A stretch of 64,000 bases of DNA. Origin: Sphingomonas sp. Leaf242 (GTDB lineage: Bacteria; Pseudomonadota; Alphaproteobacteria; Sphingomonadales; Sphingomonadaceae). Shown here piece by piece: positions 1 to 7,726 of this stretch (its first letter is position 1; every line of letters starts with the position of its first letter). The position numbers and the translations under genes were made by a program. Location: positions 160,292 to 224,291 of the forward strand of contig NZ_LMLW01000008.1 in assembly GCF_001422045.1 (NCBI RefSeq), read 5' to 3'. The notes under the pieces are model-generated. The model was not told where the DNA came from, ran no database searches, and worked only from the letters and a program-made list of their open reading frames with translations.

Positions 1-833
1 GTCCAGTGCCCCGAATTGTGCACGCGGGGCGCCATCTCGTTGAACACAGGACCATCGGCGCCAACGAAGAACTCGCACGCCAGTACGCCGACATAGTCGA
101 GTTCGGCGGCGATCCGTTCGGCCAGCGCGGCGGCCTCGTAGGCCTGGGCCAGCACGGCGGCGGGTGCGGGGACAGTGGAGTGGCGGAGGATCGCGTCGCG
201 GTGGACGTTGAGTGGTGGATCGTAGCGCGCGACGCTGCCGTCGAGACCGCGGGCGATCAGGATCGAGAACTCGTGCTCGAAGGGTACGAAGGCTTCGAGC
301 ACTGCGGGCCCGCCGATCGTGTCCCAGGCGACTTGCGCGCCGTCGGGCGTGTCGATCTTGACCTGGCCCTTGCCGTCATAACCGAAGCGGGCGGTCTTGA
401 GGATGGCGGGCGTGCCGATCGCTTTCAGACCCGCCTGCAGGCTTTCGAGACTGTCGACTGCCGCCCAGGATGCCGGACGTCCGCCGACGCTCTCCACGAA
501 GCGTTTTTCGCCGATCCGCTCCTGTGCGACGCGGAGCGCGCGGGGGCTCGGGTGGACGGGGACGCGGTCTGCGAGCCATTCCACGGGCTCGACTGCGATA
601 TTCTCGAACTCGTACGTGATCACGTCGCAGGCGTCGGCGAAGTCGGCGAGCACGATGCGATTATGATAGTCGGCGCGCGTCATGGTCGAGGCGGACTGCG
701 CGGCGACGCTCTCCTGGTCGGGCGCGAGGACGTGCGTGTGATAGCCGAGCTGCGCTGCGGCGGTGGCGAGCATGCGGCCGAGCTGGCCTCCACCGAGGAT
801 GCCGATGGTCGATCCGGGGGGGAGCGGCGTCAT
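1..833 (-). CDS. purK: 5-(carboxyamino)imidazole ribonucleotide synthase PurK (C-terminus beyond window)
   Basis: ATP-grasp enzyme that carboxylates aminoimidazole ribonucleotide with bicarbonate and ATP to give N5-CAIR in purine synthesis. The minus-strand frame stays open from ATG at 833 to the window edge, about 277 codons. It begins with a dinucleotide-type loop (GILGGGQLGRMLA), has the family segments TYEFENI and KTARFGYDGKGQ, and reaches the late ATP-grasp motif FNEMAPRVHNSGHWT at the edge. The last roughly 80 residues are missing because the window stops, not because the gene is broken. It starts 11 nt after the purE stop, so the two are almost certainly co-transcribed and act in consecutive steps. 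Confidence 0.95.
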   Translation of the reverse strand, partial: MTPLPPGSTIGILGGGQLGRMLATAAAQLGYHTHVLAPDQESVAAQSASTMTRADYHNRIVLADFADACDVITYEFENIAVEPVEWLADRVPVHPSPRALRVAQERIGEKRFVESVGGRPASWAAVDSLESLQAGLKAIGTPAILKTARFGYDGKGQVKIDTPDGAQVAWDTIGGPAVLEAFVPFEHEFSILIARGLDGSVARYDPPLNVHRDAILRHSTVPAPAAVLAQAYEAAALAERIAAELDYVGVLACEFFVGADGPVFNEMAPRVHNSGHW

Positions 834-844
834 GTCAGCATCTT

Positions 845-1321
845 TCAGGCGGGGTCGGTGGCGACGGAGTCGGTCTGTGCCGCGCGCCATGCCTTCAAGC
901 GCTCGGCGAGCGCGTCGTCGGACGTCGCGAGGATCGCGGCCGCCAGAAGGCCGGCATTGATCGCACCGGGCTTGCCGATCGCGAGCGTGCCGACCGGGAT
1001 GCCGCCAGGCATCTGAACGATCGAGAGCAGGCTATCCATGCCCTTCAGCGCCTTCGATTCGACGGGGACGCCGAGCACCGGGAGATGCGTCATCGACGCG
1101 GCCATGCCGGGGAGATGTGCCGCGCCGCCTGCACCGGCGATCACGACCTTGAGGCCGCGGTCGGCGGCGGTGGTCGCATAGTCGTAGAGGCGTTGCGGGG
1201 TGCGATGCGCGGAGACGACCTTGGTCTCGTAGGCGACGTCGAGCGCGTCGAGCGTCTCGGCGGCGTGGCGCATCGTCTCCCAATCGGAGGTGCTGCCCAT
1301 GATGATGCCGACTAGAGCCAC
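845..1321 (-). CDS. purE: N5-carboxyaminoimidazole ribonucleotide mutase PurE
   Basis: Class I PurE converts N5-CAIR to CAIR, the step after PurK. The N-terminal signature [13 protein letters not shown], the SAHRTP segment with the catalytic histidine, and the glycine-rich [12 protein letters not shown] loop are all present. About 158 residues is normal for bacterial PurE. I chose GTG at 1321, preceded by AGGGGG at a good distance; a TTG at 1339 in the same frame is the alternative. purK follows after 11 nt. The upstream 200 nt hold a large palindrome and no other gene. Confidence 0.95.
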   Translation of the reverse strand: MALVGIIMGSTSDWETMRHAAETLDALDVAYETKVVSAHRTPQRLYDYATTAADRGLKVVIAGAGGAAHLPGMAASMTHLPVLGVPVESKALKGMDSLLSIVQMPGGIPVGTLAIGKPGAINAGLLAAAILATSDDALAERLKAWRAAQTDSVATDPA

Positions 1322-1413
1322 GATCGCCCCCTGATTCAAGGAGCGCCGTGCCTAGCGACGTGGGGGGGATTGGGCAATGTTGTTGGTGGGGGGAGGTGGG
1401 CCGCGCGAAATTG

Positions 1414-1521
1414 CACCACCCCGGCGGAGGCCGGGGTCCAATTGGGAAACGGAGCTAACCGGTGGCTGCGCTCCGTTACTGCCACCTTTACAATTGGGCC
1501 CCGGCCTTCGCCGGGGTGGTG
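1414..1521. repeat. Long imperfect inverted repeat between purE and gpmA
   Basis: Two ~31-nt arms (1414-1444 and 1491-1521) start CACCACCCCGGCG... and end ...CGCCGGGGTGGTG, with a ~46-nt loop. The outermost CACCACCCCGG/CCGGGGTGGTG also occurs in the hairpin at 10334-10362, so this looks like a dispersed REP-like family. It lies downstream of gpmA and upstream of purE on the minus strand and could act as a terminator for gpmA. Confidence 0.75.
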
Positions 1522-1538
1522 TCGCTTCCGGGGCGGTG

Positions 1539-2225
1539 TCAGCGCTCGCTGAGGTAGTAGCGGTCCGTCGCGTTCAGGTCGGCGTCGAGTTCGTAGACGA
1601 TCGGCTGGCCGGTCGGGATCTCCAGCCCCGTGATCTCGTCGTCGGGAATGTTGGAGAGGTGCTTGACCAGCGCGCGGAGCGAGTTGCCGTGGGCGGAGAT
1701 CAGGATGCGCTGGCCGTCCTTGAGCGCGGGGGCGATCCGCTCGTCCCAATAGGGGAGGACGCGGGCGATGGTGTCCTTGAGGCTCTCGGTCTTGGGGATC
1801 GCGATGCCGTCGTAACGCCGGTCCTTGGACAGGTCGAACTCGCTGCCGTCGTCGAGCACGGGCGGCGGGACGTCGAAGCTGCGGCGCCAGATATGGACCT
1901 GTGCATCGCCGTGCTTGGCCGCGGTCTCGGCCTTGTCGAGGCCGGTTAGGCCACCGTAGTGGCGCTCGTTGAGGCGCCAGTCCTTCTCGACCGGGAGCCA
2001 GAGACGACCCATCGCCTCCAGCGCGATGTTGAGCGTCTTGATCGCCCGCGTCTGGAGGCTGACGAAGGTCTGGTCGAAGTCGAGGCCCTTGGCGGCCATC
2101 AGCTCGCCTGCGGCCTTGGCCTCGGCCTCGCCCTTGGCGGTCATGTCGACGTCCCACCAGCCGGTGAAGCGGTTCTCGAGGTTCCAGGTGGACTGGCCGT
2201 GGCGGATCAGGACTAGGGTCGGCAT
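1539..2225 (-). CDS. gpmA: 2,3-bisphosphoglycerate-dependent phosphoglycerate mutase
   Basis: Cytosolic glycolytic/gluconeogenic enzyme interconverting 3- and 2-phosphoglycerate. The phosphohistidine signature [10 protein letters not shown] is at the N-terminus, followed by [24 protein letters not shown] and the second histidine in [15 protein letters not shown]. At 228 residues it matches the dPGM family. AGGAG lies just upstream of ATG 2225. It appears monocistronic, with a palindrome on each side. Confidence 0.96.
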   Translation of the reverse strand: MPTLVLIRHGQSTWNLENRFTGWWDVDMTAKGEAEAKAAGELMAAKGLDFDQTFVSLQTRAIKTLNIALEAMGRLWLPVEKDWRLNERHYGGLTGLDKAETAAKHGDAQVHIWRRSFDVPPPVLDDGSEFDLSKDRRYDGIAIPKTESLKDTIARVLPYWDERIAPALKDGQRILISAHGNSLRALVKHLSNIPDDEITGLEIPTGQPIVYELDADLNATDRYYLSER

Positions 2226-2257
2226 TCGGGCTCCTGGGATGGCGGGACTGAACGGAA

Positions 2258-2314
2258 GGGTTCAAAGGTTAGGATAAGGTTACACCCAGGCACGATCCGC
2301 GGCTCTTTGAACCC
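2258..2314. other. 10-bp inverted repeat between gpmA and the M14 peptidase gene
   Basis: GGGTTCAAAG (2258-2267) is repeated exactly inverted as CTTTGAACCC (2305-2314) with 37 nt between. It sits 33 nt upstream of the gpmA start and 36 nt past the stop of the carboxypeptidase gene, so it could be a terminator of the latter or an operator of gpmA. There is no T-run typical of an intrinsic terminator. Confidence 0.4.
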
Positions 2315-2349
2315 AGGCCGCAAAACCGTGCCAAGTCGTTGTTATCAGG

Positions 2350-3486
2350 TCAGATTTCGTCGATCATGCCGGCGAGCGTCTCGAGCATCGCATGCGCGAG
2401 CTGTTTCGACCGCTCGGGCGACCAGCCGAACTCGGGATCGGCATTGGCGTCGTGATCCTTGAACGGCATCTCCAACGTCATCGACACCGCACCGAAGCGC
2501 TCGGCGAGCTGGTTGGTCGACATCGACAGGTTCGCCGAGCCCGGCGCGGACTTGGGATAGCCCTTCTCGGTCTGGAAATCGGGGGTGTGCGCCGCGAGCC
2601 GCCGGCCATAGTCGTAGAATTTCTCGCCATGCGCGTCCGTCCAGGACGGGATGCCCTCGAAACCGGCGATGAAGTTCGCGGGGATTGCCTCGTCGCCGTG
2701 GATGTCCATCGCGACGTCGACGCCGGTCAGGTCCATCGCGTTGCGCACGCACAGGACTTCGGGGCTCTTCTCCGGCGTCGGCGTGTGCCATTCGCGGTTG
2801 AGGTTCACGCCCACGGCATTGGTGCGCAGATGGCCCCGGCGCGTCCCGTCCGGGTTCATGTTGGGGACGACGTTGAAAGTCGCCTTCGCCAGCAGGTCCG
2901 ACGTGATCGGGTCGGCCGAATCGGTCAGCCGCTCCAGCGCGCCTTCCATCCACCATTCGGTCATCGATTCGCCGGGATGCTGGCGGCCGTAGATCCAGAC
3001 CTGCTTCGGCCCCGAGCCGATCGTAAAGCAATCGATCGCCTGACCGTCGAGCGACTGGCCGAGCTCGCGGTGCGCGACGCTCGGCAGCAACGCCGTGCGC
3101 GCCACCAGCGCCTCGTGCATTTCCATCGTGTACGGCGCGAAATAGGCGAACCAGACGAGATCGGTATCGGAGGTGAAGTCAAATTCGAGCACGCCATTGT
3201 CATAGCTTGTCTCGATCATCCGCCACGCCTGCCGATCGGTGCTGGCGCGCGTCTTGTAGCCCGGCCAGCCGAACGGATAGGCCGACTTGCCCGCGTTGAG
3301 GATGCGGTAGGTCAGCGTGCGGCCGGCCGCCCCCGCCACGCGGAAATAGAACCACTGGAAGAAGTCCGATTGGAAATCGGTGACGATCTCCAGGTCGATT
3401 CGGTCTCCCTCGATGGCGACAACACGAATGTTGCCGCCATCGAAGGCTGCGTTGACGGTGACGGGGCTCATGGTCTGTACGGTCAT
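2350..3486 (-). CDS. M14-family zinc carboxypeptidase (cytosolic carboxypeptidase-like)
   Basis: 378-residue protein of the M14 peptidase superfamily, resembling the cytosolic carboxypeptidase branch. An N-terminal beta-rich domain (about 1-130, containing FFQWFYFRV) precedes the catalytic domain. The zinc motif HxxE is visible as RQHPGESMTEWW (H170, E173), a later histidine lies in VAMDIHGDE, and the probable general-base glutamate lies in MTLEMPFKDH. No signal peptide is seen, so cytosolic. Its ATG overlaps the stop of the upstream lipoprotein gene (ATGA at 3483-3486), implying translational coupling. The physiological substrate is unknown. Confidence 0.88.
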   Translation of the reverse strand: MTVQTMSPVTVNAAFDGGNIRVVAIEGDRIDLEIVTDFQSDFFQWFYFRVAGAAGRTLTYRILNAGKSAYPFGWPGYKTRASTDRQAWRMIETSYDNGVLEFDFTSDTDLVWFAYFAPYTMEMHEALVARTALLPSVAHRELGQSLDGQAIDCFTIGSGPKQVWIYGRQHPGESMTEWWMEGALERLTDSADPITSDLLAKATFNVVPNMNPDGTRRGHLRTNAVGVNLNREWHTPTPEKSPEVLCVRNAMDLTGVDVAMDIHGDEAIPANFIAGFEGIPSWTDAHGEKFYDYGRRLAAHTPDFQTEKGYPKSAPGSANLSMSTNQLAERFGAVSMTLEMPFKDHDANADPEFGWSPERSKQLAHAMLETLAGMIDEI

Positions 3487-4097
3487 TTCACCTGAATAGT
3501 GCGACCGGACTCACCGGGGAACCCCATGAACAAGGCGCGAGCGAGCTTCCCGGCCTGGATATCGGTCGTTGCATCGGCCTTGCGGGCATCGGCGAAGGTC
3601 TGCGCGCGGCCTTCCCAGACGGGCGACTGGTCGGCGCTGCGCTTGATCGTCACCGACAGTTCGGAGACCAGGATCGCAGTACGCCCACCGCCACCGATCG
3701 GGAAGCCGACACCGCCGCCGAGCCCGACACCGCCACCGCCACGACCGCCGCTGAAGCCTCCGCCGCCGAGACCGATGCTGAACGGCGCGGGCTTGGGCGG
3801 CCCCGCCTGCGTGGTGCGGGTGAAGCCCACGGTCGCGACCAGCAACGGCTTCGCGCCCGGTGCCGGCACACTATAGCCGGCCTTCAGCAGTTCGCCCTGT
3901 ACGGCAGCCGCGTAGGTCTTGAACTCGAGGCTGGCGGGTCCGCCGCCGGTGAGCGGCTGGACCGCGATCGTCCCGCGGTCGATCGGCTCGCCGAGGTGAT
4001 AGCGCAAAACCTCGGTCGGCGGCAGCGACGGGCCGGTCGCACACGCGGTGAGGGATGCGCTTGCCAGCGCCAGGACCAGGATCGAACGAACCGCCAT
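3483..4097 (-). CDS. DUF4136-like outer-membrane lipoprotein
   Basis: 204-residue lipoprotein. ATG 4097 is preceded by AAGGAAG and is chosen over longer upstream starts because it gives a clean lipoprotein signal ending in the lipobox LTAC. The mature part resembles DUF4136-type proteins (a beta-sheet core with a late TFADARKADATTD segment). A long glycine-rich stretch, roughly residues 110-140, sits mid-protein. Function unknown. It is translationally coupled to the downstream M14 peptidase by a 4-nt overlap. Confidence 0.75.
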   Translation of the reverse strand: MAVRSILVLALASASLTACATGPSLPPTEVLRYHLGEPIDRGTIAVQPLTGGGPASLEFKTYAAAVQGELLKAGYSVPAPGAKPLLVATVGFTRTTQAGPPKPAPFSIGLGGGGFSGGRGGGGVGLGGGVGFPIGGGGRTAILVSELSVTIKRSADQSPVWEGRAQTFADARKADATTDIQAGKLARALFMGFPGESGRTIQVK

Positions 4098-4179
4098 CGG
4101 GACTTCCTTAGAATGTTGCGCTATAGTAACGCTCCGACCAGCCGAGTGGGTTCCCGGATGGTAGGAGTGTGTCCGTTGC

Positions 4180-4208
4180 TTGACTTGGACACACCCCGCC
4201 ATTAGGCG
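4180..4208 (+). promoter_or_regulatory. Possible sigma70-type promoter of rpmJ
   Basis: TTGACT at 4180-4185 is followed 17 nt later by TTAGGC at 4203-4208 (or ATTAGG at 15 nt). It lies about 45 nt upstream of the rpmJ ATG in the gap between divergent genes. The -35 box is good and the -10 box weak. Confidence 0.4.
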
Positions 4209-4254
4209 ATCCCGTCTTTCCGCACACCTAGAATTGAAAAGAAGCGAATCGATC

Positions 4255-4380
4255 ATGAAGATCCGCAATTCCCTGAAGTCGCTCAAGGATCGTCACCGCG
4301 ATAACCGCGTGATCCGTCGTCGTGGCCGTACCTACGTCATCAACAAGACCAACCGTCGCTTCAAGGCACGCCAGGGCTAA
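4255..4380 (+). CDS. rpmJ: 50S ribosomal protein L36
   Basis: 41-residue, strongly basic ribosomal protein, translated [16 protein letters not shown] and ending [10 protein letters not shown]. This is the form typical of alphaproteobacteria, lacking the CxxC zinc-ribbon cysteines of the 37-residue type. It binds 23S rRNA in the large subunit. ATG 4255 is the natural start; an upstream in-frame start at 4180 would add non-family residues. A HAD hydrolase frame overlaps its 3' end on the same strand. Confidence 0.95.
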   Translation: MKIRNSLKSLKDRHRDNRVIRRRGRTYVINKTNRRFKARQG

Positions 4381-5011
4381 ACCCCTGAAGACCGCCGTCA
4401 TTTTCGACGTCGGTCGCGTTCTTTACGACTGGGATCCGAGGATCCTGTACGAGCGCCTGATCGACGACGATCGGGCGCTCGACGCGTTCCTGCGCGACGT
4501 CGTGACGATCGACTGGCACTTCCAGCACGATGCTGGCCGCGACTTCGCCGACACCTCGGCGGAGCTGGCCGCGCTGTATCCGCAGCATGCCGACCTGATC
4601 GCTGCTTGGGGGCCGCGATTCAACGAGAGCATCGGCGCGCGAATCGCCGGCATGCAGGAGATCGTCGAGGAGCTGGACGCAGCCGGCGTACCGCTGTTCG
4701 CGATCACGAACTTCAGCCACGAGTTCTGGCCACCCTTCCGCACGCGTGAAGCGCAGCTGTTCGACCGGTTCCGCGATGTCGTCGTGTCGGGCGAGGAGAA
4801 GATGGTGAAGCCGGATGCGGCGATCTATCGGCTGTCGCTCGACCGATTCGGGCTGGCGGCGGAGGAGGCTGTGTTCGTCGACGACAATGCGGCGAACGTG
4901 GCGGGCGCGCAGGCGCTGGGGATCGAATCGGTGCTGTTTACGAACGCAGCGGATTTCCGCGCGCGACTGGTCGAGCTTGGGCTCCCGATCGCCCAGCACC
5001 CGTCATCCTGA
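4322..5011 (+). CDS. HAD-superfamily hydrolase (haloacid dehalogenase-type)
   Basis: HAD phosphatase/dehalogenase-like enzyme. Motif I is [16 protein letters not shown] with the nucleophilic Asp, motif II is in FAITNFSH, the motif III lysine in [10 protein letters not shown], and the acidic motif IV in [10 protein letters not shown]. The family N-terminus corresponds to the codon at 4385, a CTG five nt after the rpmJ stop. The only ATG in frame is 4322 inside rpmJ. Either the protein starts at CTG by re-initiation after rpmJ (208 residues) or it carries a 21-residue extension overlapping rpmJ. The last codons (HPSS-stop) lie inside a palindromic repeat. Substrate unknown. Confidence 0.85.
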   Translation: MAVPTSSTRPTVASRHARAKPLKTAVIFDVGRVLYDWDPRILYERLIDDDRALDAFLRDVVTIDWHFQHDAGRDFADTSAELAALYPQHADLIAAWGPRFNESIGARIAGMQEIVEELDAAGVPLFAITNFSHEFWPPFRTREAQLFDRFRDVVVSGEEKMVKPDAAIYRLSLDRFGLAAEEAVFVDDNAANVAGAQALGIESVLFTNAADFRARLVELGLPIAQHPSS

Positions 5012-5084
5012 CGAAAGTCAGGATCCAGAGCCATTAGTGCCAGCGTCCGTTACTCTGGATCCTGACTTTCGTCAGGATGACGGG
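4999..5084. repeat. Perfect 32-bp inverted repeat, likely bidirectional terminator
   Basis: Left arm 4999-5030 starts CCCGTCATCCTGACGAAAG; the right arm 5053-5084 is its exact reverse complement, with a 22-nt loop. It sits between the convergent HAD and L,D-transpeptidase genes and contains the HAD stop codon. A near-identical element recurs at 60423-60506 in the GTA cluster, so this is a dispersed palindromic repeat family that probably also terminates transcription here. Confidence 0.85.
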
Positions 5085-5094
5085 GTAGCGCAGC

Positions 5095-5703
5095 TTACTG
5101 CTCTAGCGAGACCGACTGGCGCAGGTTGGCCACCGCCGTCTCCTGATCCACGACGGGCGCGTCCGGCATTGCGCCGCCCTCGAAATCGTCCGTCACCGTC
5201 ACGGTCGTCCCCAGCGTCGTCACCCCGAACAGCTGTTTCGCAAAGCCGAGCGGCACGCGGATGCAGCCGTGCGACGCGGGGAAGCCCGGGTTGCGGCCCG
5301 CATGGATCGCGATGCCGTCCCAGGTCAGCCGCTGCATGAACGGCATCGACGCATCGTCGTACAGGCTCGATTTATGGACCGCGTTCTTCTGCAGGATGGG
5401 ATAAGTCCCGAGCGGGGTATCCTTGCCGTCCTTGCCGCTGGAGATGGTCGTCGCCGCGATCATCGACGATCCGCGATAAACGAACGCGCGCTGCTCCAGC
5501 AGGCTGATGACGATGCTGACGGGCCCGCTCGCGCCGTTGTCCTTCCAGACGAACTGGTTCGGCGACAGTTCGGTCGCGGCCTGCTCGATCGGCATCGCGG
5601 CGAGTGCGCCGGCCGACGCCGCCAGCGCCGGACTTGCGCCCGCGAACAGCGCGAAGGCCAGCCCGATTGCCGTCACTGGCCGCATCATCCCGATCATCAT
5701 CAC
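5095..5703 (-). CDS. L,D-transpeptidase (YkuD domain), exported
   Basis: Periplasmic peptidoglycan-crosslinking or Braun-type L,D-transpeptidase. A signal peptide covers about residues 1-28 (ending PALA). The YkuD catalytic motif is intact: HAGRNPGFPASHGCIRVP with nucleophile C147. At 202 residues it has the single catalytic domain and no LysM or PG-binding repeat. The start has several methionines; M7 is an alternative to the listed ATG at 5703. A second transpeptidase is transcribed divergently from a shared 197-nt region, suggesting joint envelope roles. Confidence 0.92.
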   Translation of the reverse strand: MMMIGMMRPVTAIGLAFALFAGASPALAASAGALAAMPIEQAATELSPNQFVWKDNGASGPVSIVISLLEQRAFVYRGSSMIAATTISSGKDGKDTPLGTYPILQKNAVHKSSLYDDASMPFMQRLTWDGIAIHAGRNPGFPASHGCIRVPLGFAKQLFGVTTLGTTVTVTDDFEGGAMPDAPVVDQETAVANLRQSVSLEQ

Positions 5704-5900
5704 ACCCGTTCTCGAATCCCGATATCCCGCTCAACGCGCGATTCTTCGAATCGTGCCGCGAGACGAGGGAGTCGACGAACCGACCCCAAGCCGGGGTAGT
5801 CAGAGGGAACGGACCCACAACCAGTGGAAATGGTTGCAGAATATTCACTGAAAATCGGCTATACGATGGTCCAAGAAACGGGGCAATTTCGGGAAAATCG

Positions 5901-6605
5901 ATGCACGACGAGCAAGGTCCTGTGCGCGAGCGACGCGCGCTTCTGAAGAATGGTCTGGTATTGGCGGGGGCTCTGGCGGTGCCGGGTGCCGTCTCCGCGA
6001 CGACACGTCTCGGACGCCCGCTCACCGCGCGCGATCTGAAACCGATGATGCAGCCACCGCTGCCGCGCACCACGGTCGCGCTGACCTCGCCGAAGGTGGT
6101 GCGGCCCGATCTGCTGCGGCAGGCGATGGCGTCGCTGAGCCGTCACGGCAGCCGCATCCAGCATCACGACCGCATCGCGATCGCCGATTTCGCGGCGCCG
6201 TCGGGCAAGCCGCGGTTCCATTTCATCGATCTGGCCAGCGGGCGCAGCACGTCGTTGCTGGTCGCGCACGGCAGCGGTTCCGATCCGGCGCATACCGGCT
6301 ATCTCGAGCGCTTCTCGAACCGCTTCGGCTCGAACGCCTCGTCCGAGGGCGCGTTCGTGACCGACGACTATTACGTCGGCAAGCATGGCCGCTCGCAGCG
6401 CCTGATCGGTCTTGATCCGACCAACGACAACGCGCTCGATCGTGCGATCGTCGTGCACTCGGCCTGGTATGCGAACAAGGATATGATCGAGACGCACGGC
6501 ATGCTCGGTCGCAGCCAGGGCTGTTTCGCGGTCGGCGAACGTGACCTCGACCAGGTGTTCGCACGCCTCGGTGCCGGCCGGATGATCTACGCCGCCAAGG
6601 TCTGA
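5901..6605 (+). CDS. Murein L,D-transpeptidase catalytic-domain protein (YkuD_2 type), TAT-like signal
   Basis: 234-residue protein from ATG 5901. The N-terminus has a twin-arginine-like signal (ERRALLKNGLVLAGALAVPG), suggesting export in folded form. The catalytic region has the His in IVVHSAWYAN and the Ser-x-Gly-Cys motif in GRSQGCFAVGE (C208), as in the YkuD_2 branch. No other domain is visible. It is divergent from the YkuD protein at 5095-5703. Upstream in-frame codons exist but lack family similarity and would precede the signal. Confidence 0.88.
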   Translation: MHDEQGPVRERRALLKNGLVLAGALAVPGAVSATTRLGRPLTARDLKPMMQPPLPRTTVALTSPKVVRPDLLRQAMASLSRHGSRIQHHDRIAIADFAAPSGKPRFHFIDLASGRSTSLLVAHGSGSDPAHTGYLERFSNRFGSNASSEGAFVTDDYYVGKHGRSQRLIGLDPTNDNALDRAIVVHSAWYANKDMIETHGMLGRSQGCFAVGERDLDQVFARLGAGRMIYAAKV

Positions 6606-6634
6606 TACCGGGCGCCTGGTCTGATACCGGGCGT

Positions 6635-7726
6635 CTAGACGGCGGTCTGGACCATCCGGCTCTGCTCCATCCGATGGCGCGCACGACGCGCGCCGCCGAT
6701 CAGCCCCGACCACAGCAACGCCTCCAGGCTGGCATAGCCGAGGCCGAGATGGTCGGGCCGCACGGCGAGCACATCGGCCAGCCGGATCGTCCCCGCGCGC
6801 AGCCCCACCCGACCGATATCGCCCCACCGCCGCGCGGTTTCCCAGCGGATCAGGCTGATGTCGTGCGAATCGCACCGATGCGTCGCCAGGAAGTCGGCCT
6901 GGATCACGCTCAGCGCGCTGCCCAGGATCGCGAGGGTCGCGCGATCCGCCACCGGTCGCTTGGCCATATTGTGCGACACCATCAGCCGCGCGATCGTCTC
7001 GGCACGATCGTCGAACAACCGGGCATAGCGCTCGGTCAGCGCGCGGACCGCCGACGCCTCCATGGTATCCTCGAACCGCTTCGATACGCCGCCCGGATGG
7101 ACCCGGTACAGCACCAGCGGCGCATCGAGCCGGGCGATCGCGCCAAAATGGCCGATCCGCTGATACAGGTCGAAATCCTCGGCAAACAGCAGGTCGGGTC
7201 GGGTGATCGGATCGAGCCGGCGCGCGACATCGGTCCGCATCATCGTCGACGACCAGACCAGCGGGTTCTCGATACAGGTCAGCCACGCGACCAATGCCGG
7301 CGTCGTCGTCGGTGCATAGCGCGACGGCGTGACCTTCCCCTCGCACAGGATCTCGGCGGACGTTCCCAGCAGCACGGTGTCGGGATGCGCCTCGAAATAG
7401 GCGACCTGCCGCGCGAAGCGATCGGGGCGGCAGATGTCGTCATGGTCGAGCGCGGCGATGTAGCGTCCGCGGGCCTCGGCGAAACCGCGATTGCGCGTCC
7501 TTACCGGGCCACCGTTCTTCGCCATCGTCACCAGCCGCACGCGCGGATCGGGCCAAGCGCTCACCACCGCGCGCGTATCGTCGGTCGAACAATCGTCGAC
7601 CACGATCAGCTCGAAATCGGTCAGGGTCTGCGCCGTGACGCTGGCCAGCGTCTCCTCGATCAGCGCGGCGCCGTTATAGGCCGCCACGACCACGCTCACC
7701 AGCGGAGCGGCATCGGCCGCAGTCAC
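6635..7726 (-). CDS. Glycosyltransferase family 2
   Basis: Inverting GT-A glycosyltransferase of 363 residues. The N-terminus PLVSVVVAAYNGAALIEETLAS, the nucleotide-binding IVVDDCSTDDT and the DxD-like AALDHDD are diagnostic for GT2. The C-terminal ~130 residues are helical and unassigned. GTG 7726 is chosen because it overlaps the stop of the upstream aminotransferase/FAD fusion (GTGA, 7723-7726), so the two are translationally coupled and probably act in one surface-glycan or glycoconjugate pathway. Donor and acceptor sugars cannot be inferred. Confidence 0.88.
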   Translation of the reverse strand: MTAADAAPLVSVVVAAYNGAALIEETLASVTAQTLTDFELIVVDDCSTDDTRAVVSAWPDPRVRLVTMAKNGGPVRTRNRGFAEARGRYIAALDHDDICRPDRFARQVAYFEAHPDTVLLGTSAEILCEGKVTPSRYAPTTTPALVAWLTCIENPLVWSSTMMRTDVARRLDPITRPDLLFAEDFDLYQRIGHFGAIARLDAPLVLYRVHPGGVSKRFEDTMEASAVRALTERYARLFDDRAETIARLMVSHNMAKRPVADRATLAILGSALSVIQADFLATHRCDSHDISLIRWETARRWGDIGRVGLRAGTIRLADVLAVRPDHLGLGYASLEALLWSGLIGGARRARHRMEQSRMVQTAV

